NCBI RefSeq assembly: GCF_043290135.1 | Contig: NC_134701.1 | Coordinates: forward strand, 5,734,001 to 5,798,000 | DNA: 64,000 nucleotides | Source of the DNA: Rhipicephalus microplus | Lineage: Eukaryota > Arthropoda > Arachnida > Ixodida > Ixodidae | Direction: 5' to 3' | Notes under the pieces: generated by a model | What the model was told of the DNA's origin: nothing | What the model saw: only the letters and a program-made list of their open reading frames with translations | Database searches by the model: none | Part shown: positions 46,784 through 58,839 of the stretch, in pieces | Layout: each line of letters starts with the position of its first letter | Position numbering within the stretch: the stretch's first letter is position 1 | Translations under genes and position numbers: made by a program

Positions 46784-47153
46784 GTGTGGCGCTTTCTTTC
46801 CTTTGGGCTGATAGCTTTGAAGATATCTTCTGATGGTGGTGACAGTAGAGCAGGACTGTCTCCGTGGCGCAATTGGCTAGCGTGATCGGCTGTTAACCGA
46901 AAAGTTGGAGGTTCGAGCCCACCCGGTGGTGGTGCGGTGCTTTTTTTTTCTTTGGGCTGATAGCTTTGAAGATATGTTCTGATGGTGGTGAGAGTGGAGC
47001 AGGACTGTTTCCCTGGCGTGATTGGCTAGCGTGATCGGCTGTTAACCGAAAAGTTGGAGGTTCGAGCCCACCCGTTGGGGGTGTGGCGCTTTTTTTGTTT
47101 GGGCTGATAGCTTTGAAGATATGTTCTAATGGTGGTGAGAGTGGAGCAGGACT

Positions 47154-47227
47154 GTCTCCGTGGCGCAATTGGCTAGCGCGATCGGCTGTTAACCGAAAAT
47201 GTGGAGGTTCGAGCCCTCCCGGAAGTG
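47154..47227 (+). tRNA. tRNA-Asn(GTT)-like unit, best-fold class
   Basis: Counterpart of 37888 at +9266, identical through the unit. Confidence 0.62.
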
Positions 47228-49358
47228 GTGTGTTGCTTTTCTCTTTGCGCCGATAGCTTTGAAGATATGTTCTGATGGTGGTGACAGTAAGCACGACTGT
47301 CTCCGTGGCGCGATTGGCTAGCGCGATCGGCTGTTAACCGAAAGGTCGGAGGTTCGAGCCAACCCAGTGGTGGTGCGGCGCTCTTTTTTCTTTGGGCTGA
47401 TAGCTTTGAAGATATGTTCTGATGGTGGTGAGAGTAGAGCAGGACTGTCTCCGTGGCGCAATTGGCTAGGGCGATCGGCTGTTAACCGAAAGGTTGGAGT
47501 TTCGAGCCCTCCCGGGACAGGTGTGTTGCTTTTTTCTTTGCGCTGATAGCTTTGAAGATATGTTTGATGGTGGTGAGGGAGGAGCACAACTGTCTCCGTG
47601 GCGTAGTTGGCTAGTGCGATCGGCTGTTAACCGAAAGGTTGGAGGTTCGAGCCCACCCGGTGGTGGTTTGGCGCTTTTTTTTCTTTGTGCTGATAGCTTT
47701 GAAGATATGTTCTGACGGTGGTGAGAGTGGAGCAGGACTGTCTCTGTGGCGCAATTGGCTAGCGCGATCGGCTGTTAACCGAAAGGTTGGAGGTTCGAGC
47801 CCACCCGGTGGTGGTGCGGCGCTTTTTTTCTTTGCGCTGATAGCTTTGAAGATATGTTCTGACGGTGGTGAGAGTGGAGCATGACTGTCTTCGTGGAGGA
47901 ATTGGCTAGCGCGATCGGCTGTTAACCGAAAGGTAGGAGGTTCGAGCCCACCCGGTGGTGGTGCGGCGCTTTTTTTCTTTGCGCTGATAGCTTTGAAGTT
48001 ATCTTCTGATGGTGGTGAGAGTAGAGCCGGTTTGTCTCCGTGGCGCAATTGGCTAGCGTGATCGGCTGTTAACCGAAAAGCTGGAGGTTCGAGCCCACCC
48101 AGTGATGGTGTGGTGCTTTTTTTTCTTTGTGCTGATAGGTTTGAAGATATGTTCTGATGGTGGTGAGAGTGGAGCAGGACTATCTCCGTGGCGCAATTGC
48201 ATAGCGCGATTGGCTGTTAACCGAAAGGTTGGAGGTTCGATCCCACCCGGTGGTGGTGCGGTGCTGTCTTTTCTTTGGGCTGATAGCTTTGAAGATATGT
48301 TCTGATGGTGGTGACAGTGGAGCAGGATTGTCTCCGTGGCGCAATTGGCTAGCGCGATCGGCTGTTAACCGAAAGGTTGGAGGTTCGAGCCCACCCGGTG
48401 GTGGTGCGGCGCTTTTTTTCTTTGCGCTGATAGCTTTGAAGTTATCTTCTGATGGTGGTGAGAGTAGAGCCGGTTTGTCTCCGTGGCGCAATTGGCTAGC
48501 GTGATCGGCTGTTAACCGAAAAGTTTGAGGTTCGAGCCCACCCGTTGGGGGTGCGGCACTTTTTTTTGTTTGGCCTGATAGCTTTGAAGATATGTTCTAA
48601 TGGTGGGGAGAGTGGAGCAGGACTGTCTCCGTGGCGCATTTGGCTAGCGCGATCGGCTGTTAACCGAAAATGTGGAGGTTCGAGCCCTCCTGGGAGTGGT
48701 GTGTTGCTTTTTTTTTGCGCCGATAGCTTTGAAGATATGTTCTGATGGTGGTGACAGTAAGCACGACAGTCTCTGTGGCGCGATTGGCAAGCGCGATCGG
48801 CTGTTAACCGAAAGGTCGGAGTTTCGAGCCCACCCGGTGTTGGTGCGGCGCTTTCTTTCCTTTGGGCTGATAGCTTTGAAGATATGTTCTGATGGTGGTG
48901 AGAGTAGAGCAGGACTGTCTCCGTGGCGCAATTGGCTAGCGTGATCGGCTGTTAACCGAAAGGTTGGAGGTTCGAGCCCACCCGGTGGTGGTGCGGCGCT
49001 TTATTTTCTTTGGGCTGATAGCTCTGAAGAAATGTTCTGACGGTGGTGAGAGTAGAAGAACTGTCTCCCTGGCGTGATTGGCTAGCGTGATCGGCTGTTA
49101 ACCGAAAAGTTGGAGGTTCGAGCTCACCCGTTGGGGGTGTGGCGCTTTTTTTTGTTTGGGCTGATAGCTTTGAAGATATGTTCTGATGGTGGTAAGAGTG
49201 GAGCACGACTGTCTCCTTGGGGAAATTGGCTAGCGCGATCGGCTGTTAACCGAAAGTTTGGAGGTTCGAGCCCACCCGGTGGTGGTGCGGCGCTTTATTT
49301 TCTTTGGGCTGATGGCTTTGAAGATATGTTCTAATGGTGGTGAGAGTGGAGCAGGACT

Positions 49359-49432
49359 GTCTCCGTGGCGCAATTGGCTAGCGCGATCGGCTGCTAACCG
49401 AAAGGTTGGAGTTTCGAGCCCACCCGGTGTTG
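49359..49432 (+). tRNA. tRNA-like unit, anticodon GCT (Ser-type)
   Basis: Anticodon 49393-49395 with an intact ATCGG stem. T arm GGAGT/CCACC and trailer CTTTCTTTCCTTT without four T. It represents the pre-deletion state of the chimera at 40093. Confidence 0.42.
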
Positions 49433-49651
49433 GTGCGGCGCTTTCTTTCCTTTGGGCTGATAGCTTTGAAGATATGTTCTGATGGTGGTGAGAGTAGAGC
49501 AGGACTGTCTCCGTGGCACAATTGGCTAGGGCGATCGGCTGTTAACCGAAAGGTTGGAGTTTCGAGCCCTCCCGGGACAGGTGTGTTGCTTTTTTCTTTG
49601 CGCTGATAGCTTTGAAGATATGTTTGATGGTGGTGAGGGAGGAGCACAACT

Positions 49652-49725
49652 GTCTCCGTGGCGTAGTTGGATAGTGCGATCGGCTTTTAACCGAAAGGTT
49701 GGAGGTTCGATCCCACCCGGTGGTG
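49652..49725 (+). tRNA. tRNA-like unit, anticodon TTT (Lys-type)
   Basis: Counterpart of 40238 at +9414; anticodon 49686-49688. Confidence 0.45.
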
Positions 49726-50388
49726 GTTTGGCGCTTTTTTTTTCTTTATGCTGATAGCTTTGAAGATATGTTCTGACGGTGGTGAGAGTGGAGCAGGACT
49801 CTCTCTGTGGCGCAATTGGCTAGCGCGATCGGCTGTTAACCGAAAGGTTGGAGGTTCGAGCCCACCCGGTGGTGGTGCGGCGCTTTTTTTCTTTGCGCTG
49901 ATAGCTTTGAAGATATGTTCTGACGGTGGTGAGAGTGGAGCATGACTGTTTTCGTGGAGGAATTGGCTAGCGCACTCGGCTGTTAACCGACAGGTTGGAG
50001 GTTCGAGCCCACCCGGTGGTGGTGCGGCGCTTTTTTTCTTTGCGCTGATAGCTTTGAAGATATCTTCTGATGGTGGTGAGAGTAGAGCAGGACTGTCTCC
50101 GTGGTGCAATTGGCTAGCGTGATCGGCTGTTAACCGAAATGTTGGAGGTTCGAGCCCACCCGGTGGTGGTGCGGCGCTTTATTTTCTTTGGGCTGATAGC
50201 TCTGATGAAATGTTCTGACGGTGGTGAGAGTAGAAGGACTGTCTCCCTGGCGTGATTGGCTAGCGTGATCGGCTGTTAACCGAAAAGTTGGAGGTTCGAG
50301 CCCACCCGTTGGGGGTGTGGCGCTTTTTTCTGTTTGGGCCGATAGCTTTGAAGATATGTTCTAATGGTGGTGAGAGTGGAGCAGGACT

Positions 50389-50462
50389 GTCTCCGTGGCG
50401 CAATTGGCTAGCGCGATCGGCTGTTAACCGAAAATGTGGAGGTTCGAGCCCTCCCGGAAGTG
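50389..50462 (+). tRNA. tRNA-Asn(GTT)-like unit with improved acceptor
   Basis: Counterpart of 40975, same CGGAAGT strand and TTGTATTGC trailer. Confidence 0.6.
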
Positions 50463-50681
50463 TTGTATTGCTTTTCTCTTTGCGCCGATAGCTTTGAAGA
50501 TATGTTCTGATGGTGGTGACAGTAACCACGACTGTCTCCGTGGCGCGATTGGCTAGCGGGATCGGCTGTTAACCGAAAGGTCGGAGGTTCGAGCCAACCC
50601 AGTGGTGGTGCGGCGCTCTTTTTTCTTTGGGCTGATGGCTTTGAAGATTTGTTCTGATGGTGGTGAGGGTGGAGCAGAATT

Positions 50682-50755
50682 GTCTCCGTGGCGCAATTGG
50701 CTAGCGCGATCGACTGCTAACCAAAAGGTTGGAGTTTCGAGCCCACCCGGTGTTG
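50682..50755 (+). tRNA. tRNA-like unit, anticodon GCT (Ser-type)
   Basis: Counterpart of 41268; anticodon 50716-50718, CCAAA strand retained. Confidence 0.35.
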
Positions 50756-53032
50756 GTGCGGCGCTTTCTTTCCTTTGGGCTGATAGCTTTGAAGATATGT
50801 TCTGATGGTGGTGAGAGTAGAGCAGGACTGTCTTCGTGGCGCAATTGGCTAGGGCGATCGGCTGTTAACCGAAAGGTTGGAGGTTCGAGCCCACCCGGTG
50901 GTGGTTTGGCGCTTTTTTTTCTTTGTGCTGATAGCTTTGAAGATATGTTCTGATGGTGGTGAGAGTGCAGCAGGACTATCTTCGTGGCGCAATTGGATAG
51001 CGCGATTGGCTGTTAACCGAAAGATTGGAGGTTCGATCCCACCCGGTGGTGGTGCGGTGCTGTTTTTTCTTTGGGCTGATAGCTTTGAAGATATGTTCTG
51101 ATGGTGGTGAGAGTGAAGCACGACTGTCTCCGTGGCGCAGTTGGCTAGCTCGATCGGCTGTTAACCGAAAGGTTGGAGGTTTGAGCCCACCCGGTGGTGT
51201 TGCGGCGCTTTTTTTTCTTTGAGCTGATAGCTTTGAACATATGTTCTGACGGTGGTGAGAGTGGAGCAGGACTGTCTCTGTGACGCAAGTGGCTAGCGCG
51301 ATCGGCTGTTAACCGAAAAGTTGGAGGTTCGAGCCCACCCGGTGGTGGTGCGGCGCTTTTTTTCTTTGCGCTGATAGCTTTGAAGACATGTTGTGACGGT
51401 GGTGAGAGTGGAGCAGGACTGTCTCCGTGGCGCAATTGGCTAGCGCGATCGGCTGTTAACCGAAAGGTTGGAGGTTCGAGCCCACCCGGTGGTAGTGCGG
51501 CGCTTTTTTTCTTTGCGCTGATAGCTTTGAAGATATATTCTGATTGTGGTGAGAGTAGAGCAGGTTTGTCTCCGTGTCGCAATTGGCTAGCGTGATCGGC
51601 TGTTAACTGAAAAGTTGGAGGTTCGAGCCCACCCGGTGATGGTGTGGTGCTTTTTTTTCTTTGTGCTGATAGGTTTGAAGATATGTTCTGATGGTGGTGA
51701 GAGTGGAGCAGGACTATCTCCGTGGCGCAATTGCATAGCGCGATTGGCTGTTAACCGAAAGGTTGGAGGTTCGATCCCACCCGGTGGTGGTGCGGTGCTG
51801 TCTTTTCTTTGGGCTGATAGCTTTGAAGATTTGTTCTGATGGTGGTGAGAGTGGAGCAGGATTGTCTCCGTGGCGCAATTGGCTAGCGCGATCGGATGTT
51901 AACCGAAAAGTCGAAGGTTCGAGCCCACCCGGTGGTGGTGCGGCGCTTTTTTTTCTTTGGGCTGATAGCTTTGAAGATATGTTCTGATGGCGGTGAGAGT
52001 GGAGCAGGACTGTCTCCGTGGCGCAATTGGCTTGCGCGATCGGCTGTTAACCGAAAGGTTGGAGGTTCCAGCTCACCCGGTGGTGGTGCGGCGCTTTTTT
52101 TTCTTTGCGCTGATAGCTTTGAAGATATGTTCTGATGGTGGTGAGAGTGGAGCAGGAATGTCTCCGTGGCGCAATTGGCTAGCGCGATCGGCTGTTAACC
52201 GAAAGCTTGGAGGTTCGAGCCCACCCGGTGGTGGTGCGGCGCTTTTTTTCTTTGCGCTGAAAGCTTTGAAGATATGTTGTGATGGTGGTGAGAACGGAGC
52301 AAGACTGTCTCCGTGGCGCAATGGGCTAGCGCGATCGGCTGTTAACGGAAAGGTTGGAGTTTCGAGCCCTCCCGGGAGTGGTGTGTTGCTTTTTTCTTTG
52401 CGCTGATAGCTTTGAAGATACGTTCTGATGGTGGTGAGAGTGGAGCACGACTGTCTCCGTGGCGCAGTTGGCTAGCTCGATCGGTGGTTAACCGAAAGGT
52501 TGGAGGTTCGAGCCCATCCGGTGGTGGTGTGGCGCTTTATTTTCTTTGGGCTGATAGCTCTGAAGAAATGTTCTGACGGTGGTGAGAATAGAAGGACTGT
52601 CTCCCTGGCGTGATTGGCTAGCGTGATCGGCTGTTAACCGAAAAGTTGGAGGTTCGAGCCCACCCGTTGGGGGTGCGGCGCTTTTTTTTGTTTGGGCTGA
52701 TGAAGATATGTTCTAATGGTGGGGAGAGTGGAGCAGGACTGTCTCCGTGGCGCAATTGGCTAGAGCGATCGGCTGTTAACCGAAAATGTGGAGGTTCGAG
52801 CCCTCCCGGGAGTGGTGTGTTGCTTTTTCTTTGCGCCGATAGCTTTGAAGATATGTTCTGATGGTGGTGACAGTAAGCACGACAGTCTCCGTGGCGCGAT
52901 TGGCTAGCGCGATCGGCTGTTAACCGAAAGGTCGGAGGTTCAAGCCAACCCAGTGGTGGTGCGGCGCTCTTTTTTCTTTGGGCTGATGGCTTTGAAGATT
53001 TGTTCTGATGGTGGTGAGGGTGGAGCAGAACT

Positions 53033-53106
53033 GTCTTCGTGGCGCAATTGGCTAGCGCGATCGACTGATAACCGAAAGGTTGGAGTTTCGAGCCCACCCG
53101 GTGTTG
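53033..53106 (+). tRNA. tRNA-like unit, anticodon GAT (Ile-type)
   Basis: Counterpart of 43619 at +9414; anticodon 53067-53069. Confidence 0.4.
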
Positions 53107-56100
53107 GTGCGGCGCTTTCTTTCCTTTGGGCTGATAGCTTTGAAGATATGTTCTGATGGTGGTGAGAGTAGAGCAGGACTGTCTCCGTGGCACAATTGGC
53201 TAGTGCGATCGGCTGTTAACCGAAAGGTTGGAGGTTCGAGCCAACCCGGTGGTGGTTTGGCGCTTTTTTTTCTTTGTGCTGATAGCTTTGAAGAGATGTT
53301 CTAATGGTGGTGAGAGTGCAGCAGGACTATCTCCGTGGCGCAATTGGATAGCGCGATTGGCTGTTAACCGAAAGATTGGAGGTTCGATCCCACCCGGTGG
53401 TGGTGCGGTGCTGTTTTTTCTTTGGGCTGATAGCTTTGAAGATATGTTCTGATGGTGGTGAGAGTGGAGCACGACTGTCTCGGTGGCGCAGTTGGCTAGC
53501 TCGATCGGCTGTTAACCGAAAGGTTGGAGGTTCGAGCCCACCCGGTGGTGTTGCGGCGCTTTTTTTTCTTTGAGCTGATAGCTTTGAAGATATGTTCTGA
53601 CGGTGTTGAGAGTGGAGCACGACTGTCTCTGTGGCGCAAATGGCTAGCGCGATCGGCTGTTAATTGAAAAGTTGGAGGTTCGAGCCCACCCGGTGGTGGT
53701 GCGGCGCTTTTTTTCTTTGCGCGGATAGCTTTGAAGACATGTTGTGACGGTGGTGAGAGTGGAGCAGGACTGTCTCCGTGGCGCAATTGGCTAGCGCGAT
53801 CGGCTGTTAACCGAAAGGTTGGAGGTTCGAGCCCACCCGGTGGTGGTGGGGCGCTTTTTTTCTTTGCGCTGATAGCTTTGAAGATATCTTCTGATGGTGG
53901 TGAGAGTGGAGCAGGACTGTCTCCGTGGCGCGATTGGCTAGGGCAATCGGCTGTTAACCGAAAGCTTGGAGTTTCGAGCCCACCCAGTGGTGGTGCGGCG
54001 CTTTTTTTTTCTTTGGGCTGATCGCTTTGAAGATATGTTCTGATGGTGGTAAGAGTGGAGCAGGACTGTCTCCGTGGCGCAATTGGCTAGCGCGATCGGC
54101 TGTTAACCGAAAGGTTGGAGTTTCGAGCCCTCCCGGGAGTGGTGTGTTGCTTTTTTCTTTGCGGTAATAGCTTTGAAGATATGTTCTGATGGCGGTGAGA
54201 GTGGAGCAGGACTGTCTTCGTGGCGCAGTTGGCTAGCACGACCGGCTGTTGACCGAAAGGTTGGAGGTTCGAGCCCACCCGGTGGTGGTGCGGCGCTTTT
54301 TTTTCTTTGGGCTGATAGCTTTGAAGATGTTTTGATAGTGGTGAGAGTAGAGCAGGACTGTCTCCGTGGCGCAATTGGCTAGCGTGATCGGCTGTTAACC
54401 GAAGAGTTGGAGGTTCGAGCCCACCCGGTGGTGGTGCGCTGCTTTTTTTTCTTTGGGCTGATAGCTTTGAAGATATGTTCTGATGGTGGTGAGAGTAGAG
54501 CAGGACTGTCTCCGTGGCGCAATTGGCTAAGGCAATCGGCTGTTAACCGAAAGCTCGGAGCTTTGAACCCACCCAGTGGTGGTGCGGCACTTTTTTTTTC
54601 TTTGGGCTGATGGCTTTGAAGATATGTTCTGATGGTGGTAAGAGTGGAGCAGGACTGTCTCCGTGGCGCAATTGGCTAGCGCGATCGGCTGTTAACCGAA
54701 AGGTTGAAGTTTCGAGCCTTCCCGGGAGTGGTGTGTTGCTTTTTTTTGTGGTAATAGCTTTGAACATATGTTCTGATGGTGGTGAGAATGGAGCAGGACT
54801 GTCTCCATGGCGCAATAGGCTAGCGCGATCGGCTGTTAACCGAAAAGTTGGAGGTTCGAGCTCTCCCGGGAGGGGTGTGTTGCTTTTTTCTTTGCGCTGA
54901 TAGCTTTGTAGGTATGTTCTGACGGTGGTGAGAGTGGAGCACGACTGTCTCTGTGGCGCAATTGGCTAGCTTAATCAGCTGTTAACCGAAAGGTTGGAGG
55001 TTCGAGCCAACCCGTTGGTGGTGCGGCACTTTTTTTTCTGTGCGCTGATAGCTTTGAAGATATGTTCTGATGGTGTCGAGAGTGGAGCAGGACTGTCTCC
55101 GTGGCGCATTTGGCTAGCATGATCGGCTGTTAACCGAAAAGTTGGAGGTTCGAGCCCACCCGGTGGTGGTGCGGCGTTTTTTCTCTTTGGGCTGATAGCT
55201 TAGAAGATATGTTCTGATGGTGGTGAGAGTGGAGCAGGACTGTCTCCGTGGCGCAATTGGCTAGCGCGATCGGCTGTTGACCGAAATGTTGGAGTTTCGA
55301 GCCCAGCCGGTGGTGGTGTGGCGCTTTTTTTTCTTTGGGCTGATAGCTTTGAAGATATGTTCTGATGGTGGTGAGAGTAGAGCAGGACTGTCTGCGTGGC
55401 GCAATTGGCTAGCGCGATCGGCTGTTAACCGGAAGGTTGGAGTTTAGAGCCCTCTCGGGAGTGGTGTGTTGCTTTTTTCTTTGCGCTGATAGCTTTAAAG
55501 GTATGTTCTGATGGTGGTGAGAGTGGAGCACGACTGTCTCCGTGGCGCAGTTGGCTAGCGCGATCGGCTGTTAACCGAAAGGTTGGAGGTTCGAGCCCAC
55601 ACGGTGGTGGTGCGGCGCTTTTTTTTCTTTGGGCTGATAGCATTGAAGATATGTTCTGACGGTGGTGAGAGTGGAGCAGGAATGTCTCCGTGGCGCAATT
55701 GGCTAGCGCGATCGGCTGTTAACCAAAAGGTCGGAGTTTCGAGCCCACCCGGTGGTGGTGCGGCGCTTTTTTTTCTTCGGGCTGATAGCTTTGAAGATAT
55801 GTTCTGATGGTGGTGAGAGTGGAGCAGGACTGTCTCCGTGGCGCAATTGGCTTGCGCGATCGGCTGTTAACCGAAAGGTTGGAAGTTCGAGCCCACCCGG
55901 TGGTGGTACGCCGCTTTTTTTTCTTTGGGATGATAGCTCTGAAGAAATGTTTTGACGGTGGTGAGAGTGGAGCACGACTGTCTCCGTGGGGCAATTGGCT
56001 AGCGCGATCGGCTGTTAACCAAAATGTTGGAGGTTCGAGCCCACCCGGTGGTGGTGCGGCGCTTTTTCTTCTTTGCGCTGATAGCTCTGAAGAAATGTTC

Positions 56101-57007
56101 CGACGGTGGTGAGAGTAGAAGGACTGTCTCCCTGGCGTGATTGGCTAGCGTGATCGGCTGTTAACCGAAAAGTTGGAGGTTCGAGCCCACCCGTTGGGGG
56201 TGCGGCGCTTTTTTTTGTTTGGGCTGATAGCTTTGAAGATATGTTCTGACGGTGGTGAGAGTGGAGCATGACTGTCTTCGTGGAGGAATTGGCTAGCGCG
56301 ATCGGCTGTTAACCGAAAGGTTGGAGGTTCGAGCCCACCCGGTGGTGGTGCGGCGCTTTTTTTCTTTGCGCTGATAGCTTTGAAGATATCTTCTGATGGT
56401 GGTGAGAGTAGAGCAGGACTGTCTCCGTGGCGCGATTGGCTAGCGTGATCGGCTGTTAACCGAAAGGTTGGAGGTTCGAGCCCACCCGGTGGTGGTGCGG
56501 CGCTTTATTTTCTTTGGGCTGATAGCTCTGAAGAAATGTTCTGACGGTGGTGAGAGTAGAAGGACTGTCTCCCTGGCGTGATTGGCTAGCGTGATCGGCT
56601 GTTAACCAAAAAGTTGGAGGTTCGAGCCCACCCGTTGGGGGTGTGGCGCTTTTTTTTGTTTGGGCTGATAGCTTTGAAGATATGTTCTAATGGTGGTGAG
56701 AGTGGAGCAGGACTGTCTCTGTGGCGCAATTGGCTAGCGCGATCGGCTGTTAACCGAAAATGTGGAAGTTCGAGCCCTCCCGGAAGTGGTGTGTTGCTTT
56801 TCTCTTTGCGCCGATAGCTTTGAAGATATGTTATGATGGTGGTGACAGTAAGCACGACTGTCTCTGTGGCACGATTGGCTAGCGGGATCGGCTGTTAACC
56901 GAAAGGTCGGAGGTTCGAGCCAACCCAGTGGTGGTGCGGCGCTCTTTTTTCTTTGGGCTGATGGCTTTGAAGATTTGTTCTGATGGTGGTGAGGGTGGAG
57001 CAGAATT

Positions 57008-57081
57008 GTCTCCGTGGCGCAATTGGTCAGCGCGATCGAGTGCTAACCGAAACGTTGGAGTTTCGAGCCCACCCGGTGTTG
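57008..57081 (+). tRNA. tRNA-like unit, anticodon GCT (Ser-type)
   Basis: Anticodon 57042-57044. The loop is GTGCTAA, so C32 is G, and the D loop is AATTGGTCA. Both are further decay relative to 41268. Terminator run lost. Confidence 0.33.
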
Positions 57082-58765
57082 GTGCGGCGCTTTCTTTCCT
57101 TTGGGCTGATAGCTTTGAAGATATGTTCTGATGGTGGTGAGAGTAGAGCAGGACTGTCTCCGTGGCGCAATTGGATAGCGCGATTGGCTGTTAACCGAAA
57201 GATTGGAGGTTCGATCCCACCCGGTGGTGGTGCGGTGCTGTTTTTTCTTTGGGCTGATAGCTTTGAAGATATGTTCTGATGGTGGTGAGAGTGGAGCACG
57301 ACTGTCTCCGTGGCGCAGTTGGCTAGCTCGATCGGCTGTTAACCGAAAGGTTGGAGGTTCGAGCCCACCCGGTGGTGTTGCGGCGCTTTTTTTTCTTTGA
57401 GCTGATAGCTTTGAAGATATGTTCTGACGGTGGTGAGAGTGGAGCAGGACTGTCTCTGTGGCGCAAGTGGCTAGCGCGATCGGCTGTTAACCAAAAAGTT
57501 GAAGGTTCGAGCCCACCCGGTGGTGGTGCGGCGCTTTTTTTCTTTGCGCTGAAAGCTTTGAAGATATGTTGTGATGGTGGTGAGAACGGAGCAAGACTGT
57601 CTCCGTGGCGCAATGGGCTAGCGCGATCGGCTGTTAACCGAAAGGTTGGAGTTTCGAGCCCTCCCGGGAGTGGTGTGTTGCTTTTTTCTTTGCGCTGATA
57701 GCTTTGAAGATACGTTCTGATGGTGGTGAGAGTGGAGCACGACTGTCTCCGTGGCGCAGTTGGCTAGCTCGATCGGTGGTTAACCGAAAGGTTGGAGGTT
57801 CGAGCCCATCCGGTGGTGTTGCGGCGCTTTTTTTCTCTGGGCTGATAGCTTTGAAGATATGTTCTGACGGTGGTGAGAGTGGAGCAGGACTGTCTCTGTG
57901 GCGCAATTGGCTAGCGCGATCGGCTGTTAACCGAAAGGTTGGAGGTTCGAGCCCACCCGGTGGTGGTGCGGCGCTTTTTTTCTGTGCGCTGATAGCTTTG
58001 AAGATATGTTCTGACGGTGGTGAGAGTGGAGCATGACTGTCTTCGTGGCGCAATTGGCTAGCGCGATCGGCTGTTAACCGAAAGGTTGGAGGTTCGAGCC
58101 CACCCGGTGGTGGTGCGGCGCTTTTTTTCTTTGCGCTGATAGCTTTGAAGATATCTTCTGATGGTGGTGAGAGTAGAGCAGGACTGTCTCCGTGGCGCAA
58201 TTGGCTAGCGTGATCGGCTGTTAACCGAAAGCTCGGAGCTTCGAGCCCACCCAGTGGTGGTGCGGCGCTTTTTTTTCTTTGGGCTGATGGCTTTGAAGAT
58301 ATGTTCTAATGGTGGTAAGAGTGGAGCAGGACTGTCTCCGTGGCGCAATTGGCTAGCGCGATCGGCTGTTAACCGAAAGGTTGGAGTTTCGAGCCTCCCG
58401 GGAGTGGTGTGTTGCTTTTTTCTTTGCGGTAATAGCTTTGAAGATATGTTCTGATGGTGATGAGAGTGGAGCACGACTGTCTCCTTGGGGAAATTGGCTA
58501 GCGCGATCGGCTGTTAACCGAAAGGTTGGAGGTTCGAGCCCACCCGGTGGTGGTGCGGCGCTTTATTTTCTTTGGGCTGATAGCTCTGAAGAAATGTTCT
58601 GACGGTGGTGAGAGTAGAAGGACTGTCTCCCTGGCGTGATTGGCTAGCGTGATCGGCTGTTAACCGAAAAGTTGGAGGTTCGAGCCCACCCGTTGGGGGT
58701 GCGGCGCTTTTTTTGTTTGGGCTGATGAAGATATGTTCTAATGGTGGGGAGAGTGGAGCAGGACT

Positions 58766-58839
58766 GTCTCCGTGGCGCAATTGGCTAGCGCGATCGGCTG
58801 TTAACCGAAAATGTGGAGGTTCGAGCCCTCCCGGGAGTG
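58766..58839 (+). tRNA. tRNA-Asn(GTT)-like unit with intact T arm
   Basis: GTCTCCG/CGGGAGT acceptor, GGAGG/CCTCC T stem, intact B box, five-T terminator. It follows a spacer shortened to GGGCTGATGAAGATATG, a marker shared with 43287 and 52701. Confidence 0.57.

Larger units (their letters stand above)
45641..55060 (+). repeat. 9.4 kb higher-order repeat, copy B (about 64 monomers)
   Basis: Copy of the preceding block, differing by scattered single bases and one extra monomer near 49433-49580. Its right end (TTTGAAGAT/ATGTTCTGATGGTGTC) falls at the same spacer position as the copy A/B junction. Confidence 0.93.
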
